Positions 45,308-57,707 of a stretch of DNA of 64,000 nucleotides are shown here, piece by piece. The notes under the pieces are model-generated. The model did no database searches. It was not told the DNA's origin and worked only from the letters and a program-made list of their open reading frames with translations. Both the position numbers and the translations under genes were made by a program. The stretch covers positions 372,001 to 436,000 of the forward strand of contig JAFCMP010000511.1 in NCBI GenBank assembly GCA_017506865.1, read 5' to 3'. Position 1 is the first letter of the stretch. Each line of letters opens with the position of its first letter. The stretch comes from Tribonema minus. Its lineage: Eukaryota > Sar > Xanthophyceae > Tribonematales > Tribonemataceae.

Positions 45308-47031
45308 GTTTGTGGAGCACTGCTGCCAGACGGCTGCGCGCGGCGCCCCGCTGAGACTGCGCAGGGGGGGGGGCTTGAGGGGCGGCCGCGGCCACATAGG
45401 CGGCGGCGGCGGCGGCCGCGGCGGGGGCAGCGGCGGCGGCTTTCCACACTCGCGCTGCGGCACTGCAGCAGCGGCGGCGCGCGTATACACGCTGCTGCTG
45501 CTGCTGCTGCTGCTGCAGCAGCAGCAGCACGCGCAAGGTGGCGTTGGGGCCGCCGCGTTGGCAGCAGCGCACAGGCGCTGGCATGCACCCCCGCAGCGCC
45601 ATCTAGGGATACGCACTGCACAGAGCACGCGCCATGTGTGCAACGGCATCGTCCGCCACGACGTGGACACGGGCTGTGCATTCGGCGCGTCGCGCGACTG
45701 CAAGTTGAACAATCTGAACAGCCTGCTCCCGCGCTTGCCGCGGAGGCACCGGTGCGGCGGCCGAGAAGCCGTTTCACGTGACCATATTGGCGTGACAGTG
45801 TTGCAGGGTGCGGGACAGAGTTATTGCATGCCATGGCGCACCATGACACGGGTTAATGCACACACTGTGCATCTGTGCGCGCCGCTCACATCTGCTGCCA
45901 CTATGCTGCACGTGGCACACACACACGTACGCCTTGAAGGATGATTGGGTGCATGCTTGCATACGTAGCTGGTGCGCGCATGTCTAGCTACATGGCCACA
46001 ATGCTCTTGGGCCCACCCTAATGCATGTGATGGGTACATGTGTAGGCAGCAGCCATGATCCATTTCACCCGCCCCAGTCATTCATGTCCTCAATCTTGTG
46101 AGTTCATCCATCAGCATGATACAATATGCCGTGCCATGCGAGCCACTGATACGAGCTGTGGTGCGTATTCGCAGCGCTTTTGTTGGGGTTGTTCATGAGC
46201 GCCCCCCATACATGTGGCCCAGAAAACTCTGTGCGATCTTGCAGTCAGGTACCAACACACCCACATGCAGGTATGTAGCGTTTCACATGTCGAAATGTGA
46301 AATGTTGGGGTGGACTCGGAAAGCAAGGGGTGGAGGCTACTGCTTCATCGCAGGTGTGATTCGTAGCATGAGCATCAGCATTGGGGTGCATCACAAGTGG
46401 CCTGATTTCCTTCAGTCATTAGAATTGAGGCCTGTTCCCCCTTTCCTTTGCTGTCGAGCCAGATGTGTATGTACAGCTCTACCACCAGCATGCGGAAGGA
46501 CTAGGTCAGTGTGCTCTCGAGGCTGTCTGTAAAATCACAGGGCTGAAGATCGAGCCCTGCCTGGGTCTGGCTCATGATTTTTTTCTCGGTCGATTCATTT
46601 CTTTCTAAAGAATAGTCACACACAGGTGCATGCATCGCAATGATGACATTCAAATTTTTCTAGCTGCTTCATTTGGAAAGCTTTGCCATCATGTGCGAAT
46701 TGCGTAATCTATGACTTAGGTGTGCTGCCGAGCCCTGGCACTTACCTCTGCAGCTTTGGCAATTGCCAACACTTCTATCTTGCTTCTCTGTGCGTGTGGC
46801 ACTGCCAGGTGAACACTGCGGCGCGCGAGCTACGTGTACACCAACAGCAGCTCTGCGTGCACGTTTGCGAGCTGACTGCCTTGCAGAGGCCAGGTCAAAT
46901 CTCCAGCAGAAAACAACAGCACGAGCAAACACAGACGCACACACACCAGTCGGCCGCATCAGCATGTGTGTCATTTGGTGTGTTGGTATGTACAGGTCGC
47001 ACGTGCTGAGCCGTGGCGCACTCCGCTCTTG
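45308..47031. other. Region between convergent OST3 and p24 genes
   Basis: 3' flanks of two genes. 45360-45540 is low-complexity GGC/GCC and CTG triplets. No supported gene is seen; open frames at 45312-45944 and 46098-46532 lack splice or family support. Confidence 0.4.
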
Positions 47032-49342
47032 TTAGATCAGTTTTCGCTTCTTGAAGAAGCTCTTGAGGTATTGCACCTGGAATATGCCCGCCACCACCAG
47101 AATCGTCATCTGCACCATGGGCCACCAGAGCGCCGTGTAGTTCATTTGAACGCTGCGCACGCACGGAGAACAAGAGCCGATGACGCAGAGGCACAGGACA
47201 TGAGTTAGCGAAAAGCGCCATCAAACCAGTGTCAATTTCAGGTGCACACTGCGAGCGCGCACTGCAATGATGGTGTATGTAGCATGCGATTGCATCCTGT
47301 GGTTTCCAGTACTGACGTGCATGTCAACACGTGCGGCCGTGGAGTGCCTCAGTCAAACGATGGCTGAAAGCCTGCGCTACTTTCAGATGCCTGCGACCAT
47401 TTGTACTTGCAAGTTGAAGTAGCAAGCTGTGTGTACTTTGAAGCAGCATACACACGCACTCGCTCGCCCCCGGTCTGTGCTGGGCACCTGCCCCCACCGG
47501 CGGCGCGCAGTCAATTACGCAATTGTGCGATAACCTGCTCAAATGCGTGGCATTGCTCGGCCACAGGCCTCAGCGTTCAGCCCCACACTCCCACACAACG
47601 TACCCGACAATATGCCTCGGATACCTACGGTAACCCTAACCCTAGCCCTAACCCTGACCCCAAGGCCCGGGTATCTACAGTACATGCATGAACAAGCCGC
47701 ACGTATACATTGACATGCCGCGGATACCCACCTTGTTCTATGGACATGCCAACTCCTTCTCCTGCATATACATAGTCCGCTGCGCGTTGGTGGGTACGGT
47801 GACTACGCGGCAGCCCCGGCATGAGCTGCACCTGCGCCCGCATAGCTATATAGTACATACCTACGCATATGCATGCCTACCTTGTTCTGTGGAAGTCCAC
47901 CTCCTTCTCCTTCATGTACTCGCACTCGTCGATGACGCGGGCGCTGAGGCAAGCTGCTACATCTTGTAACATACATACACATGCCGTGTATACCAACCTT
48001 GTTTTGTGGAAGTCCACCTCCTTCTCCTTCATGTAGTCAGCCTCGTTCAGTATCGCAATGACGCGGTCGCTGAGGCGTTCCAGCTGCACCTGCACTGCGT
48101 CCAGATTGTTCTTCTCGGCCTGCTGCTCGTAGTACTCGTCGTCCTGCGCGCGCCAAAACAAGAAGCAGCGTCACACTTGAAGTAGTTGAAGACAGTGCAA
48201 CTACACAGACAGCGGTTGCGTAGCTACGGAGTTCAAAACATCGCATCAGCGCTTGTCGCAGGGGCCCACATCATACGCAGCAGCGTCACACTTGAAGCAG
48301 TTCTGCTGTAAGAGGGCACTCGCAGCAGCGGCGCTCGGCATGGCGGCTGTATACCTACTTGCCGCATGCTCATGCAAGGGCCACGGATGATGACATGTAG
48401 ACAACAAACCTACTACTTCAAGTTGAATTTGAATCTACTGCACAGCGCCGTCTCGCGTGAAGCACATGATAGTGTGAGGCCTGGTGACAAGGCTGTTTGT
48501 TGTCTGCTGTAAACGCGCATGCCAGGCATTTAAGCACTACACCGTGTAAGCTCCTGTCCGTCATCAGGTCTGTCATCACTTTTACATGCAAACGCAGGCC
48601 TCGGGACACCCACCATCTGAGGCCAGCAGGAAACTTCAACATCACATGTGACCCCCCCCCCCCTCCCCGCCTGCGCGCGCACCCCGCCATGAGCGAACGG
48701 CGCCCAAATCTCTCTCAAACCTACAAACGTATACACGCACATACTCAAGACCCACACACACGCGAAAAATACCCATACCAACCCACGACCCCAGCCCCAT
48801 ACACACCTGCCCCAGCGTGATCTCCAGCTCCACGCGCCACGCCCAAACACACATACATGGAAAAAGAATCAAAAGACCAAACACGTATACAAACAAACAT
48901 ACATTCATACCCAACACCCACATTTCCGACATCATCATCATCAGATGCTCATACCCTACGCACGATTCGCACAGATACATACCTGCCCCAGCGAGATCTC
49001 CAGCTCCACGCGCCACGCCCCCGCCGGCGCCGCCCCCTTCACCCCCACGCAGATCCCATACTCCCCGCTCTCCGGCACCTCATATTCATACGTGCTCACC
49101 GCCTCCGTCACCGAGTACTGAACCGGCTTAACAGTTGCGGCGCGCCCTGTGCGCCCCGTTCGCGCAGCCGGCCGCCCCCCCCCCCCGCCCCCCCACCCCC
49201 CCCCTGCGGCAGCGTCGAAGGGGGACACCTCGATCTCGAGCCCCCTCCCCTCGGCATAGTCCAGGAAGCGCGTGCGGATCTGCAGAACGGTCTCCTCGGG
49301 GCGCTCCTCTACGAAGCAGCGCCGCGGCACGACCTGCGGGCA

Positions 49343-49380
<38 letters not shown>

Positions 49381-50422
49381 CGCGGAAGCGCGTGGGGTTT
49401 TATTCATCGCTGATCTTTTATGTATGACACCGTCAGCGAGGTTTCCGCAATAGCAGCAGCGTCGGTAGGAGTGAGTATGTGGTCAATTTACAGCCGTTTC
49501 CTCGGGCCGTTGTGTCTCAGGCAGCAGCATATGTACGTAGCCAGAGGGCGGCGGGGCAGGCACATGGGTGTCCTAGCAGCAAATGCTTCATTGGCAGCGG
49601 CAACGGTGGATGCCTGCATCTGGTTTGAAACCACAGTTTCCATGAGCGGCTCTGCCAGAAGCATAGAAAGAGCTCCAAGGCACCACACCCTCTGCGGCTC
49701 TGCGATTGACCAGACATGTAGGTGAGAGGCTGCTGACGCCCGCTGACGCCTGTGCGTCGCTGTGCCACTCATACCTTATAGTCAGTATGCAGCGCCAACA
49801 GAAACTCGGTCCATGTCATCTGTCTGAGGCATCTTCAACTTGAGACTTCAAGTCTCTCCTCCGTGCAGCATAAACATGCGGTTGCCAAAGTCCGCAGCAT
49901 GTGCAGCCGGGCATCTAGCGCAAGCGTGGCATCATCTCGACCATGAGAAATACGGCATTGGGCTGTTACAACGCGTGCTGCACAAGCAGATACCCAGCGT
50001 GCAGACACTCGACAGGCTAGTGTGACCCAAGTCGTCGCGTTGAACGTGAGCCGCAACATCGGATGCAACAGCAAACAGGTGTCTATTGCACGAAAGAGAC
50101 ACAGAGATCGCAACATTCCTATGCACATACGCCAAAGGGGGCGCGATCCCAGAAAGCCGCCGGCGAAGAGCCACATTGCCGAGTCATTGTTGAGTGACAG
50201 ATCAGTATCTCTCTTTGATGTGCCTCTGCTTGCAAACTATGAAACATTGCACTCGCGATGCAGATTGCTGCAGCATAGCTCGTAGCTCGCAACTATGCAT
50301 CACAGAAGCACAGCTCGATTACTTACCTTGCCAAGCAGGAAGTACAATGCTTGAGCTGGTTGCAGAACCCCGCAGACTGCCAACACCAGTTGAGGCGCCA
50401 GCAGCCGCCACCTCCCACCCAT
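47032..50422 (-). CDS. p24/TMED family cargo receptor (GOLD domain)
   Basis: Four exons, 50422-50327, 49333-48983, 48143-47998 and 47152-47032, join in phase to 714 nt (237 residues). Residues 1-26 form a signal peptide (MGGRWRLLAPQLVLAVCGVL then QPAQA). The mature N-terminus ALYFLLGK plus RRCFVEERPEETV is typical of the TMED4/TMED9 (alpha) branch. The GOLD domain holds two cysteines (about 38 and 126) expected to form a disulfide, with a Gly-rich insert between. Exon 3 is a coiled coil (ERLSDRVIAILNEADYMKEK). Exon 4 gives one membrane segment and the tail YLKSFFKKRKLI, with a diphenylalanine for COPII and a basic RK pair for COPI return. It would cycle between ER and Golgi as a cargo adaptor. 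Exon 3 uses an unusual donor, GTTGGT; a nearby exon copy has GTAGGC. Confidence 0.9.
47725..48850 (-). repeat. Exon-edge copies in the p24 introns
   Basis: At about 47883-47950 a copy of the exon 3 end (YMKEKEVDFHRT) is followed by donor GTAGGC. It lacks exactly three codons relative to exon 3, so frame is kept. A decayed copy lies near 47728-47762. A copy of the exon 2 end (VELEITLGQ) with donor GTGTGT lies at about 48808-48850. Confidence 0.8.
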
Positions 50423-50454
50423 AGTGTAGCCCCCTTCCCAACAGCGGCGATCCG

Positions 50455-50501
50455 TTCCAAAAAGCTTTTTGGAAAAGAAACCTCAAGTCATGTTTGAGGT
50501 T
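50455..50501. repeat. Perfect 20-bp palindrome plus adjacent hairpin
   Basis: TTCCAAAAAGCTTTTTGGAA at 50455-50474 is its own complement. Directly after it, AACCTCAA and TTGAGGTT (50479-50486 and 50494-50501) pair around a seven-base loop. They lie 33 bases upstream of the p24 ATG, so they fall in its promoter or leader. Confidence 0.85.
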
Positions 50502-52093
50502 GTTAATAAGCTTGTTTAACCAGCTAGACCTGGGCAGGACTCTTTTTTTTTACCACTTTGCATAATGGATGGTGCATCTGTGGTCATGCCAGTCCTGTGA
50601 AGCACGAAAAGCGAATGCCTCGTGCTTTCATGGCTACGCATTTCGGCAACCTACGCATTGAGCGGGTTGCTCTTCGCAAACAACCGTTGCTTGTCTGACA
50701 GACTCAAAATCCGCATGCTGATGAGGGATCAGCAGCACACATGCATCAATCAGCACAAAACATTAGGCGCTGCACGAGCAAACATGTGTGAGCATACCAG
50801 CATGTACGGTATCATCGTCTATTCAAGTGACTCGTCGCGAGCACAGTCCAACGTGGCACCCTGCTGTATATATACGGACACACACGCACGCGTAGCAACA
50901 ACGTCAACTTCCGCGCTGCCACTGGCAGACAAACAGGGCACAACTATACATGGCACCCCCTGCAGCTGCAATACCTCAGCGTCAAGTCGTCGAGTCGAGT
51001 AAGCGAGTCATGCCGTGACTGCGCCCCACGCCGGTGTAGCCAGGCGCGCAGCATCCCGATACCGTACACAAATTATCAATCGCATGGGCCAGGATCAAAG
51101 TGCAAGTGTGACACTCCACGACTACGCCTGCCGCAAAACAGCGGCCGGGACAGCCAGCACGCACCAAGAGGAGGAACAGTCACGAGGCTCTCTTACAGCA
51201 GGTCGAACTGATCGCGCTGGGTGCCTGCGGCCCTCCCCGCGTCAAAGGACAGGAAGGCGGCATGCTATGTTGTCACAGCGTCCGTTGCGGTGAATCGCGG
51301 CCTCGCTGTGCGCAGCACACACGGAGGCGGCTGGCTCCGCTGAGCGCGGATGGCTGCGCCGTGGCACCGCGCACCGGCGCGTCACCGCTTGAAGTGCACT
51401 CGTCTGCACATGTGTAGGTTGAGCTTGGCATCGCATGGCGCTGCCGCTATGAGTCAGCACATCAAGAGGTGCTCTCATCGAGTCCGCGCGCGCAGTCTGC
51501 ACTCGTGTGCAACGGCCAGCAGTCTGCAGTGCTGTATGTGCGGAGACGGGGGCGCGGGGGGGGGGAGGGGCATGGGGGAGGGGGACGCCGCGAGGGTGCA
51601 ACGCATCGAACGCCTGCGTGTGCGCTGCCCGCCGCTGCTGCACGGCAGCTATGCCGGCACCTAGGCAGACTGCCTCACTGAGGCAATGCCCGCCGGTGCT
51701 GTGCCCGCCAACTACTGTGGTAGCGCGCTGTACCGTGTTGCGCCGCCGCGACATGCCCTCAAGCGCCGAAAAAAACTTACTGTCAGACGCGCTATCAAAC
51801 TCCGAGTCCCTGACTCTGGTTACGACGTGCGCAATAGCGCGCAACTGCCGCCCCCCCCCCAGCAATTGAGTGCATTCGGCAGCACTCAGACAGCCTCTGA
51901 CTGCGGCAGCGCTCCGCTGCAGTGAGCTCCCGTGTGCTCATGCTGCACAGCGGCCGCCAATCACAGCGCGCCCCAGCGACGCACCGCGGCAGCGCCGCCT
52001 CCCCCCCCCCCCCCAAACTAATGCTCCCCGCGCAACTACTTAATGCTTCGCGCCCGCTTTGTAACATGGCGCCAGCGCAGGCTCCGTCGCGCT
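50502..52093. other. Intergenic stretch, no gene seen
   Basis: Contains the p24 upstream region and the 3' flank of the NYN ribonuclease gene. Several open frames overlap (for example 50622-51002 on plus), but none has convincing composition or splice context. A C-run lies at 52003-52014. Confidence 0.4.
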
Positions 52094-53495
52094 TCACTGC
52101 AGCGGCAGCGCGCCCCTGCGCTGCGCCTCCGCGGTGACGAGCGCCTCCTCGCGCTGCACGGCGGTGGCGAACGCGCCGGCCTCGGGCGCGCCGCCTGCTG
52201 CAAGGTACGCCTGCACCGCGGCGGCGTGCGCGTGCATCTGGTGGTCCGGTGCCGCGCCGCCGGTGAGGTTTACGATCTCCGTGCTGTCGCGCAGCGCGAG
52301 CGCCGGAAGCGCGAGCCTGCGTCGCGGCGGCGGCAGCGGTGGCGAATACGAGATGGCGTCACCATCAGGTTCGGAGCGCGGGTTTTAAGCAAGGGCGCAG
52401 CGATCCCGGGGCTTGAGCTTGGTCTGTACGCGCGCCCCCCTTCCACCCTCACTGATGTGCCCAGACGAGCATACGCAGCCAATGCTGGCAAGCGTGTGAC
52501 GTGCTGCCCGGCGGTAGCTTCGGTTTGCGTCCGTGCAGAGCAAGCACGCTCTCGCTGCATACTGCGGCGGAGGAGAGGACGTGCGATACGCCGAGGCCAC
52601 GCACTCACACGCCTGGCAACATCATGGTCGCCAAAGCTCGCGCCGCTGTGGCAGCTGTGCCCCCCCCCCCCCCCATGCAAGCACGCCCGCACAGGCACAT
52701 CATCGGCCGCACACGCTCGGGGCGAGGGTTGACGCGATCTTCACAAGCCAAGGCACATGATCCAGGTATGTACTGTATGCATGGAGTACATGGAGAGTAT
52801 GCAGACCTACATGCACTGTGGTATACAGCAGGTCGAGAGAGTGCGCACCTTCCAAAGCACACGCTCCTGCGCCAGTAGAGCTCCACGCGCGCGCGCAGCA
52901 GATCCTCGGCGCCCCGCCCCCCCCCCCCCACGCCGCTATCCATGTGCGCCATCGCCTGCAGCGCGCGCGCGCACGACACCGCGGCGCCGAACCAGTCCCC
53001 CGCCGCAACCTCCTGCTCCCCAGTAGCGCGCACGGCGTCGCACAGAGAGTGCGGGCTGCTGCCGAAACGCGCATCGTGGCTGCTGCCGAGTTGGTGGTGT
53101 GGCGGAAGCGCGGCAGCGACGGCTGCATGGTGCGCCATCGGCTGCTCGGCGTAGGGCGCGGGGCAGGCGCCGTAGTCGCTGTCGGAGTCAGCGGCGGCAG
53201 TGTCGATGCGCATCATGTCGTCCTCCGAGGGCTCGTCAGCATCAGCCGAGGAAGCGGCAGCAGCAGCAGCAACAGCACCAGGAGCAGCGGCAGCAGCAGC
53301 AGCAGGCTCTATGTCACCGCTGCTGCGCTGATCGGTCGGAGCAGGAGCAGCAGCAGCGCCGCTCGCCGCACTGCTGCTGCTCAGATGCTTATCAGCCGCG
53401 ACGACCGGCCTGCAGCTCATACCATGCTCTTCAGCAGTGACAGCATTTGCAGCATGGCTGCTGCAGCTGCCGCTACCTCCGCCGCTGCCGCTGCC

Positions 53496-53528
<33 letters not shown>

Positions 53529-55435
53529 GCTGCTGTCACCGCTGCCGCCGCCGTCGCCAGTGCCACTGCCGCTGATGGCGCCGCCAGAACTGCTGCTGCC
53601 GCCGCCGCCGCTGGTGCCACCGACACTGCCTTCACTTGCAGCACGACCGCCAGCATCGGCGAGCGTTGCCGAAGGCTGCTGCTGCGGCTTGATGTTGCCA
53701 CTGTCGCCGGTGCCACTTTCGCTACTAGCACGGGCACCTGCATCTGAAGTGCTGCCGGCGGCATTGATCGGTTTTGTTACAGACGGCTGCTGCGGCTGCG
53801 TTCTGCCGCTGCTGCTGTCGCCACCACCGCTGCTGCCGTTGCCACCGCCGCTGCCGCCGCTGGCACTATTACCAGCTTTGCCTTCGTTTGCTACGCTGCT
53901 GCCAGCATTAGCGGGCGTCTCCACAGGCTGCTGCTGCAGGCCCACGCTGCCGCTGCCGCTGCCGCCACTCGCCCCCCCTGCAGCGTTGCTCGCAGATGAA
54001 GCGGTGCTGCCAGCGTCAACGGGTGTCGCCACAGGCTGCTGCAGCAGCTCGATGCTACTGCCGCTGCCTCCGCCGCCGCCGCCGCCGCCGCCGCTGCCGC
54101 CGTGCGCCGCGCTGCCGCCGGCGCTGGTGAGCATCGCGACGGGCTGCTGCAGCAGCTTGATGAGCGGGTGCGCAGGGTTTGGGAGGAATTCGTCGCGCAC
54201 GAACGCGAAGGAGATGCGGTAAGTCGCGACCCACGCCCTGAGCGCGGCGCCCTCCGCCTGCGCGATGAGCATCAGCGAGAGGGAGACAGGCGGTTTGAAG
54301 AGTGTAAGCGCTTTGCACTGTTGGCGTCAGGGGGTTGTTCCTATGTACTGCAGGTCTGTGTAATGTTTGTGCGCCTGTGGGGCGTTTGCGTGCCAAGGCC
54401 AGCCAGCGCGTACGCTACGCGTACGCTAGGCGTCCCTGCCCGAGTAAGTGCCGCGCCTGCTGTGGCTGTAGGACTAAAGAGGGAGCATCGTGGCCTGCAG
54501 CTGCTGATACACATGCCTCTTGAGCCTATGTTGCCAGCCAGAACTGAGCATGTTGGTCTTGCGATAAAGTGCTTCGGCTCAAGCAGAGAGCGCACAAAAC
54601 TACGTTGACTGGCCTGTATACGCTCTGCTGGCCACAGCATGAGCTTGGCGCCATGTATTCGAGATATGCAGCTCTGGCTACTGCTGAGATTTTTCCTTAC
54701 AGGTTGCCTGCTGCCGCTCACCGCGCCCTACGTGTGCTTGAACACTGTCCCTCTGCATCAGCGCTCAACATGGAGTTCAAGAGCTTGCGAGCGCGCCGTC
54801 ACGACACGCGACGGTACCACACATAGAAGCTGCCTACGCACGTCGGCACCCCCGCTTCGCGCAAATCACAATGAACGCCACGCACCAGGCCGTCCGCGTG
54901 CGCGTTCCTGACGTGGTCGCGGTACTGGTCGTTCGACACGACGTAGCCGCGGTGCGCGCACGCGTAGCTGATAATGTACAGGTCGTCCGCGTCCGTGCTG
55001 GGGATGGGGACCACGTGGCCGTGCGCGCGCGCCGCCGCGAGCCGCGCGCGCACCGACGCGTCGCCGCACGCGAGCGCGCCGCTGGTCCCGCGCTGCGTGA
55101 CGAAGACGAAGGCGTCCAGGCCGCGCGACAGGAACCACTCCAGCGCGGTGAGCATGCCAGCGGTGAAGCCGCTGGCGTGGCTGCTGCCCACATTGGCGCC
55201 GTCGATGACCACGACGCCGCGGCCGTGGCCCGGCTCGCCGCCGCCGCCGCTGCAGCCACCGCCGCCTCCGCCATAGACGCTGCCGCCGCTGCCATGGACG
55301 CTCCCGCCGCCATAGCCACCGCCACCAGCGATGCCATAGACGCTGCTGCCGCCGCCGAAGCTGCCATGGCCGCTGCCGCCGCCATAGCCGCCACCGCCAG
55401 CACTGACACGCCCAGCAGCGAGCGGCGGCGGCGGT

Positions 55436-55468
<33 letters not shown>

Positions 55469-55554
55469 TTTGTGATCTGGGCCGGCATGGCAGCATGCAG
55501 GCTGCGGCCATCGCCGCCACCGCCACCGCCAGAGCCGCTGCCGCCGCCGCCGCC

Positions 55555-55592
<38 letters not shown>

Positions 55593-56757
55593 CGTCGCTG
55601 CAGCCACCGCCACCTCCGCCATAGACGCTGCCGCCGCTGCCATGGATGCTCCCGCCGCCATAGCCGCCGCCCCCAGCGATGCCATAGACGCTGCTGCCGC
55701 CGCCGAAGCTGCCATGGCCGCTGCCGCCGCCATAGCCGCCACAGCCAGCACTGACGCGCCAAGCAGCGAGCGGCGGCGGCGGCGGCGGCAGCGGCTTTGT
55801 GATCTGGGCCGGCATGGCAGCATGCAGGCTGCGGCCATCGCCGCCACCGCCACCGCCAGAGCCGCTGCCGCTGCCGCCGCCGCCGCCGCCGCCGCCCGCT
55901 GCTGGGTGCGGCATGCCAGCATGCGGGCTGCGGCCATCGCTGCCACCGCTGCCGCCGCCATGACCGCTGCCGCCACCGCCATCACCGCTGCCGGCGCCGC
56001 CTTGCATTGCTGGGCCTGTGGTCTCGGCTGGCATGCGAGCTTGAAGACTGCCGCCGCTGCCGCCAAAGCCGGTGCTGCTACCATTAGCTGCTGTGCCTGT
56101 GGTATCAACTGGCATGCAAGCGCTGAGGCTGCGGCCTGCGCTGTCGGCGCCATCGCTCATCAACGCGTCGGCCGCCTCCTGTGCGTGAGTGGCTGCATTG
56201 ATTGCCGCCGCCGTGCTGATGCCGCCGCCGCCGCCGCTGCTGCTGCCTCCATGTGCGGCGTGGTTATGCACTGGGGCAAGCATCGAGTGCTGCGGGCCAG
56301 GCAGTGGGAGCCCAGATGCGTAGCAAAATACACCAGGTATGTAGGCATTGGAAAGGACAGGAACTGAGACTGCTTGTTGAGCTGTGCCGATGGGATGATC
56401 GGCCCAAGTGGCGCTTCTCCTCTTCTGACCGCGGCCGTCCACTGCGGCAAGCCCTGTGTGCTCCGGGATTGGCACCGGGATCCCAGAGGTATAGGACATC
56501 ACCCCAGGTACGTAAGACACGGCGGGGATCGATGCGGCAGCGATCGGCATGGGGGCGGTATCGATCATGACAGCGTCCTTCTTTTCTTTCTTCTTTGCTT
56601 TCTTTTTTGCTGATTGCTGAGAGTCTGCCATCTCAGCATCTTCAGCAGCACGATCAGCAGCGGGCGACTGCAGTTGATTCTGCTGTTTCTGCTCCTCATC
56701 GTCGGTGACAATGGGGTCATGACGCCTGACTACGTAATGCAGCTCCGCGTAGCTCAT
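52094..56757 (-). CDS. NYN-domain (Zc3h12a/Regnase-like) ribonuclease with Gly- and Gln-rich tails
   Basis: Three exons, 56757-54886, 54257-52849 and 52316-52094, join in phase (donors GTGCGT, GTGCGC) to about 1,167 residues. The N-terminus is acidic and Lys-rich (KKKAKKKEKK, a likely nuclear signal), followed by about 300 residues of Gly-rich GYGGGSGHGSF-type repeats with poly-Pro. The RNase domain spans about residues 514-665: VVVIDGANVG, STDADDLYI and VVSNDQYRDH supply the acidic metal-binding residues, and the second exon completes it with ISFAFVRDEFLPNP, like the end of the Zc3h12a domain. After that come about five Q-rich repeats of roughly 40 residues (LLQQPVATPVDAGS and kin) in Ser/Gly linkers, then a short helical C-terminus. 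It is probably an RNA-degrading enzyme; no CCCH zinc finger was seen. The start ATG at 56757 is preceded by an in-frame GTG. Confidence 0.85.
55247..55872 (-). repeat. Coding direct repeat of about 300 bp in the NYN gene
   Basis: About 55247-55548 and 55594-55872 are near-identical in frame. Each encodes a DGRSLHAAMPAQITKPLPPP segment, a poly-Pro run, RVSAG and the GYGGGSGHGSFGGGSSVYG Gly-rich block. Partial copies of the HAxMP segment continue at 55905-56050. It extends the low-complexity arm without breaking frame. Confidence 0.85.
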
Positions 56758-57707
56758 CACGGCCCCTTCAAGAAATTTTCAGGGTGTGGTGGCGCTTGCT
56801 GGCCCGTCATTCGGCAGCTAATCGTCAAGGCGACAGGGAGTTGAACAAAAAAAAACCCTGAAAGTCGATGTTTGTAGCCAACTTCACCTCTGAATTGAAC
56901 CGAGGCGTGATCCCGGACCGTGGGTGCCTGCGCGCTCAGTTTGCTCTGGCGGTGGCTGTCTGCGCAGCATCGTTACTGCATCAGCCTTACAATGTCATCT
57001 GAGTGCCAGAGTAGTGGAAACCGAGGCTAGTGAGGAGCCGAGGAGAGTGAAAGGATCAACAGGACCCTCCAAGAACGCTACCGACACCGCTGACACCGGT
57101 TCAATCTCCTAAGCCGACCAAAACCCGGTGGAAAACCAACTCATATGCCAAGCATCGGCTAGCCGGTGTAGCCGAGCCGACTGGGACCCCGACGGGTCAC
57201 CTCGTCGACGAACAAGCGACAAAAGGCATCGGCGACAACTTTACTGCATATACCTCCACTTGTTGGGAGCAAGTGAGTCACTGACTCCGCAACTGGCTCA
57301 TACTAGGTACGTGTCATCAATAGTGTGTAGGCGGCTCAACAGCACTGCACCACGCCCACTAGTAGCGTTTTGACATGTTCAAGGCATGCAAGATGCTGCT
57401 TGCATTATGTACTCACTCCCAGTCTGCAAGTAGCTGGACCAACAAAGCAACCCGAACGACAATAAAGGGGTGTGCAGTATGACCATAGAGCACAACAATA
57501 GAACATGGCATAACAGCAGCAGCAGCACCAGCAGCAGCAGCAGCAGCACAGGCGACATTTTTGAGCGGTGAACGCAATTAGTCCATGCAATGTTCTCGAT
57601 TTGAAAATGCTAACCTGCCACTATACCAATGCATTGCCCTACTAGTATGAGCAGCACATCCAGGCTCTCCGAGGGGATGGCTGCAGGGAATGCAAACAAC
57701 CAGATCA
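56758..57707. other. Intergenic stretch with CAG-triplet tract
   Basis: Upstream of the NYN gene and downstream of the membrane-protein gene. A tract of CAG triplets lies at 57511-57550. No gene is supported. Confidence 0.45.

Noticed and set aside
50622-51002. 126-codon plus-strand frame starting MLSWLRISATYAL
   Set aside because: Composition drifts along its length, no splice context or family resemblance; treated as chance.
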